Shown here: one piece after another, positions 61,417 through 64,000 of the stretch | Layout of the letters: every line of letters starts with the position of its first letter | How positions within the stretch are numbered: the stretch's first letter is position 1 | DNA from: Niveibacterium microcysteis | GTDB lineage: Bacteria; Pseudomonadota; Gammaproteobacteria; Burkholderiales; Rhodocyclaceae | Reading direction: 5' to 3' | DNA length: 64,000 nt | Assembly (NCBI RefSeq): GCF_017161445.1 | Contig: NZ_CP071060.1 | Coordinates: forward strand, 186,001-250,000 | Program-made: the position numbers and the translations under genes | The notes under the pieces: model-generated | Told to the model about the DNA's origin: nothing | The model's input: only the letters and a program-made list of their open reading frames with translations | The model's database searches: none

Positions 61417-62186
61417 TCACCCTGCTCGAAGCTCGCGCCGTGAGCAAACGCTTCGGTGGCCTGAAGGCGCTCACCGAGGTCTCGCTCACGATCAACAAGG
61501 GTGAGGTGTACGGCCTGATCGGCCCGAACGGCGCCGGCAAGACGACCTTCTTCAACGTGCTGACTGGCGCCTATACACCCGAGGAAGGCGAGTTCGTCTT
61601 CAACGGCTCCGAACTGCCTCTCGGCAAGCCGGATCGCATCGTCAATCGCGGCATCGCGCGGACCTTCCAGAATATCCGCCTGTTCCGCGAGATGACCGCG
61701 CTCGAGAACGTGATGGCGGGCCATCACATCCGCACCAAGACCGGCCTGCTCGGTGTGTTGCTTCAGACGCGGCATACACGCGAGGAGGAAAAGCTGACGA
61801 CCGAGCGCGCGTACGAACTGCTCAAGTACGTGGGCATCGAAAAGCATGCACGTACGCTCTCGCGCAATCTCTCGTATGGCGATCAGCGTCGGCTTGAAAT
61901 TGCGCGCGGCCTTGCAACCGAACCGCGCTTGCTGGCGCTCGACGAACCGGCTGCCGGCATGAACGCGACCGAAACCGCGCAACTGCGCAACCTGATAGAA
62001 ACTATCCGCGGCGACGGCACAACGGTGCTGTTGATCGAACACGATGTGAAGTTGGTGATGGGCCTCTGCGATCGTGTCGCGGTGCTCGACTTCGGCAAGA
62101 AGATCGCTGAGGACGTACCCGCTGAAGTGCAGCGCAACCCCGCGGTGATCGAGGCTTATCTGGGAGGCGCACACCATGCCGCATGA
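61413..62186 (+). CDS. livG: Branched-chain amino acid ABC transporter ATPase LivG
   Basis: A 257-residue ATPase. Walker A GPNGAGKTT, signature LSYGDQRRLEIARGLA, Walker B LLALDEPAAGM and His switch EHDVKLVMG are present. It powers transport with LivF. Confidence 0.95.
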   Translation: MITLLEARAVSKRFGGLKALTEVSLTINKGEVYGLIGPNGAGKTTFFNVLTGAYTPEEGEFVFNGSELPLGKPDRIVNRGIARTFQNIRLFREMTALENVMAGHHIRTKTGLLGVLLQTRHTREEEKLTTERAYELLKYVGIEKHARTLSRNLSYGDQRRLEIARGLATEPRLLALDEPAAGMNATETAQLRNLIETIRGDGTTVLLIEHDVKLVMGLCDRVAVLDFGKKIAEDVPAEVQRNPAVIEAYLGGAHHAA

Positions 62187-62913
62187 CAATCCGGCTGCAC
62201 CGCTGCTGCAGCTGCGCGACGCGCGGATCGCGTACGGCCAGATCCAGGCCGTCAAGGGTATCGATCTTGAACTGTTCTCGGGTGAGCTGGTTTCCCTGAT
62301 CGGGGCCAACGGAGCCGGCAAGACAACGACCCTCAACGCGATCGCCGGCACCCTGCAATTGTCCGGTGGAGACTTGAGCTATGCCGGTAGCGCGATCGCC
62401 GGCATGCCCGCACACAAGCGCTTGCGCGCCGGTATCGCGCTGGTGCCGGAAGGGCGTGGCATCTTTACCCGCCTCACGGTCGAAGAGAACCTGCGCATGG
62501 GCGCCTACACCCGCAGCGACAAGGCCGAGATCGAGGCCGACCTGCAGCGGGTGTACGAAATGCTGCCGCGCGTGAAGGAACGGTTGCCGCAGGTGGCCGG
62601 CACCCTTTCCGGCGGTGAGCAGCAGATGGTCGCGATCGGCCGTGCGCTGTTGTCACGCCCGAAGCTGTTGCTGCTGGACGAACCGTCGATGGGCCTCGCG
62701 CCGCTGATCGTCGAGAAGATCTTCGAGGTGATTCACACCGTTATGAAGCAGGGCGTCACGGTCTTGTTGGTGGAGCAGAACGCCAACCTCGCGCTGGGCT
62801 TTTCGAACCGCGCCTATGTGATGGAAAGCGGCAAGATCACCTTGTCGGGTAGCGGGCAGGATCTGCTGCACGACCCGAAGGTGCGTTCCGCCTACCTCGG
62901 CGAAGCGGCCTGA
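62176..62913 (+). CDS. livF: Branched-chain amino acid ABC transporter ATPase LivF
   Basis: A 245-residue ATPase with Walker A GANGAGKTT, signature LSGGEQQMVAIGRALL and Walker B LLLLDEPSMGLAP. It overlaps livG by 11 bases, so translation is coupled. It ends the operon. Confidence 0.95.
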   Translation: MPHDNPAAPLLQLRDARIAYGQIQAVKGIDLELFSGELVSLIGANGAGKTTTLNAIAGTLQLSGGDLSYAGSAIAGMPAHKRLRAGIALVPEGRGIFTRLTVEENLRMGAYTRSDKAEIEADLQRVYEMLPRVKERLPQVAGTLSGGEQQMVAIGRALLSRPKLLLLDEPSMGLAPLIVEKIFEVIHTVMKQGVTVLLVEQNANLALGFSNRAYVMESGKITLSGSGQDLLHDPKVRSAYLGEAA

Positions 62914-62934
62914 TCGAAGCGCGCCCTTGAAAGC

Positions 62935-62965
62935 AAGAAGCCGCCCTCGGGCGGCTTCTTTTTTT
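62935..62965 (+). terminator. Rho-independent terminator of the liv operon
   Basis: AAGAAGCCGCC (62935-62945) pairs with GGCGGCTTCTT (62950-62960) across a CTCG loop, followed by a T-run. The reverse strand also carries A/T tails, so it may also serve the convergent regulator. Confidence 0.9.
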
Positions 62966-62979
62966 GAGTCTCGGGAGAT

Positions 62980-64000
62980 TCAGCCGTCGTTGCGGCGACC
63001 GAGCGGGATGCCTAGCTGTTTGAGCTTGCGGTACAGGTGCGTGCGCTCCAGCCCCGTCTTTTCAGCCAGTCGGGTGATGTTGCCGCTCTCAAGCTGCAGG
63101 TGGTATTCGAAGTACATCCGCTCGAAGCTCTCGCGCGCCTCACGCAGCGGCAGATCGAGTGGCAGGGCCGACGCAGCGGCGCTTGGCGTACGGCCGAGCA
63201 GGCGCTGCACATCTTCGGCGCCAATCTCGTCTTCCAGTGTGCCTAGGGCGAGCGAACGCACTGCAGCGCGCAGCTCGTTGAAGCCGCCGGGCCAGGCCTT
63301 GTTGCGCAGCACGTTCAATGCGGCTGTCGCGAAGCGCCGCGGCGGCACCTCGCCGGATTCCGACAGCTGCACCAGCGCCTGATTGGCCATCTCCGGTACT
63401 TCGTCCTTCAGTTCGGTCAGTGAGGGAGGGGCAAGCGTGACCTCAAACAGGCGCTTGAGTGTCAGCGGATCCCAGCCGTCGTTCGCGAGTTCTTCGGTGC
63501 TCCGGCTGCAGCCGAATACCGCACGCAGGTCGTACTTCTCGAGGCGCTCCAGTGCGAAGCTGAGGTTCTTTTGCTGCGCGCGCGAGAGGTTTGCGAGGTC
63601 TTCCACGAACAGCACACCGCCGCGCGCGTTTTCGAGCGCCGATAGATCAATCGGCTGCGTCAACGCTGCCAGATCGAACCACGGTGCACCGCCCGTCTGC
63701 AGGCAGCGCGCGCACAGTTCGACGATGCTGCCGCCGCTGACGCGCAAGGTCAGAACACGGGATTTTTCCGCGATCTGTTCGAGTCGGCGCCGCAACTCCT
63801 TGAGCGGACCCGAGCGAGGGAAGGACGCCAGCGAAAGCGCCGCACGCGGGCGCACCGCCGGTTGCCGCTGCAGGCCACGCCGCACCGCTGCGAGCAGCTT
63901 CTGCAGTGCAATCGGCTTCTCGAGGAAATCCATTGCGCCGAGGCGCACCGCTTCGACAGCCGTGTCGATGGTGCCGTGTCCGGACATCATGATCACGGGC
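62980..64000 (-). CDS. NtrX-like response regulator with degenerate AAA+ domain (5' end outside window)
   Basis: About 340 residues of a response regulator whose start lies beyond the window edge. The visible N-terminus VIMMSGHGTIDTAVEAVRLGAMDFLEKP is the C-terminal half of a receiver domain, containing the Lys of the active site. The central region resembles a sigma-54 activator but lacks the Walker A motif and the GAFTGA loop; only GGVLFVEDLANLSRAQQ resembles Walker B. The C-terminus is a Fis-type helix-turn-helix (RLAEKTGLERTHLYRKLKQL). Such NtrX-type proteins act without sigma-54 activation. A sensor kinase (NtrY-type) is expected outside the window. Confidence 0.85.
   Translation of the reverse strand, partial: PVIMMSGHGTIDTAVEAVRLGAMDFLEKPIALQKLLAAVRRGLQRQPAVRPRAALSLASFPRSGPLKELRRRLEQIAEKSRVLTLRVSGGSIVELCARCLQTGGAPWFDLAALTQPIDLSALENARGGVLFVEDLANLSRAQQKNLSFALERLEKYDLRAVFGCSRSTEELANDGWDPLTLKRLFEVTLAPPSLTELKDEVPEMANQALVQLSESGEVPPRRFATAALNVLRNKAWPGGFNELRAAVRSLALGTLEDEIGAEDVQRLLGRTPSAAASALPLDLPLREARESFERMYFEYHLQLESGNITRLAEKTGLERTHLYRKLKQLGIPLGRRNDG

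Overview
The window is GC-rich, densely coding DNA. Gene families, order and style point to a betaproteobacterium, most likely in or near the Rhodocyclales. This is an inference from the full F1Fo operon starting with atpI, the LIV-type transporter, the poly-HAMP chemoreceptor, a c-di-GMP riboswitch and AsnC/DadA; no rRNA or other taxonomic marker lies in the window. No tRNA, CRISPR array, prophage or insertion sequence was seen.

Layout. 1-7718: a sugar uptake operon (substrate-binding protein cut by the window edge, two permeases, a GH1 beta-glucosidase placed inside the operon, the ATPase), a terminator, then a LacI-type operator in front of a LamB-type sugar porin and a SHOCT-domain exported protein. 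7840-12975: an AraC/LysE pair, a methyltransferase, a hairpin-rich interspersed repeat, a low-GC orphan gene, a small lipoprotein and a triple-repeat PsiF-like protein. 13183-17422: a xylan cluster with a GH10 xylanase and GH52 beta-xylosidase in one operon, and a divergent AraC regulator. The same near-palindromic operator occurs here and at the porin, so the two sugar regions probably share one regulon whose LacI-family repressor is outside the window. 17468-24255: quinone reductase, an unusual SDR, a LysR regulator, a dual-GGDEF protein, a periplasmic amino-acid-binding-like protein and a phospholipase D-like protein. 24339-29304: a stress island with an extra groES-groEL pair with an atypical GroEL tail, two Hsp20 proteins and a DegP-like protease, with a near-consensus sigma-32 promoter. 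29462-32283: a GEMM-I cyclic-di-GMP riboswitch in front of a large secreted S53 peptidase lipoprotein with Ig-like repeats.

32639-46989: DapA-like aldolase, Cys/Met PLP enzyme, an alpha/beta hydrolase, a chemotaxis operon (STAS, CheA, MCP, CheW, hemerythrin), a VOC-VOC-WYL regulator operon with an inverted repeat in its promoter, a MAPEG protein and an LplT/PlsC fusion. 47152-54193: complete atpIBEFHAGDC operon with a clear promoter and terminator. 54335-64000: MATE exporter, AsnC regulator divergent from dadA, the five-gene branched-chain amino acid ABC transporter (livKHMGF), and the end of an NtrX-like regulator.

Three genes (GH52, the xylan AraC regulator, and the family 3 binding protein at 21694) each read as complete proteins only if one C or G is restored. 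Either these are real recent frameshifts or the assembly carries single-base indel errors. This matters for anyone using the xylan cluster. The most promising items for follow-up are the shared operator regulon including an intragenic site, the riboswitch-controlled S53 peptidase, and the divergent sigma-32 control region of the chaperone island.
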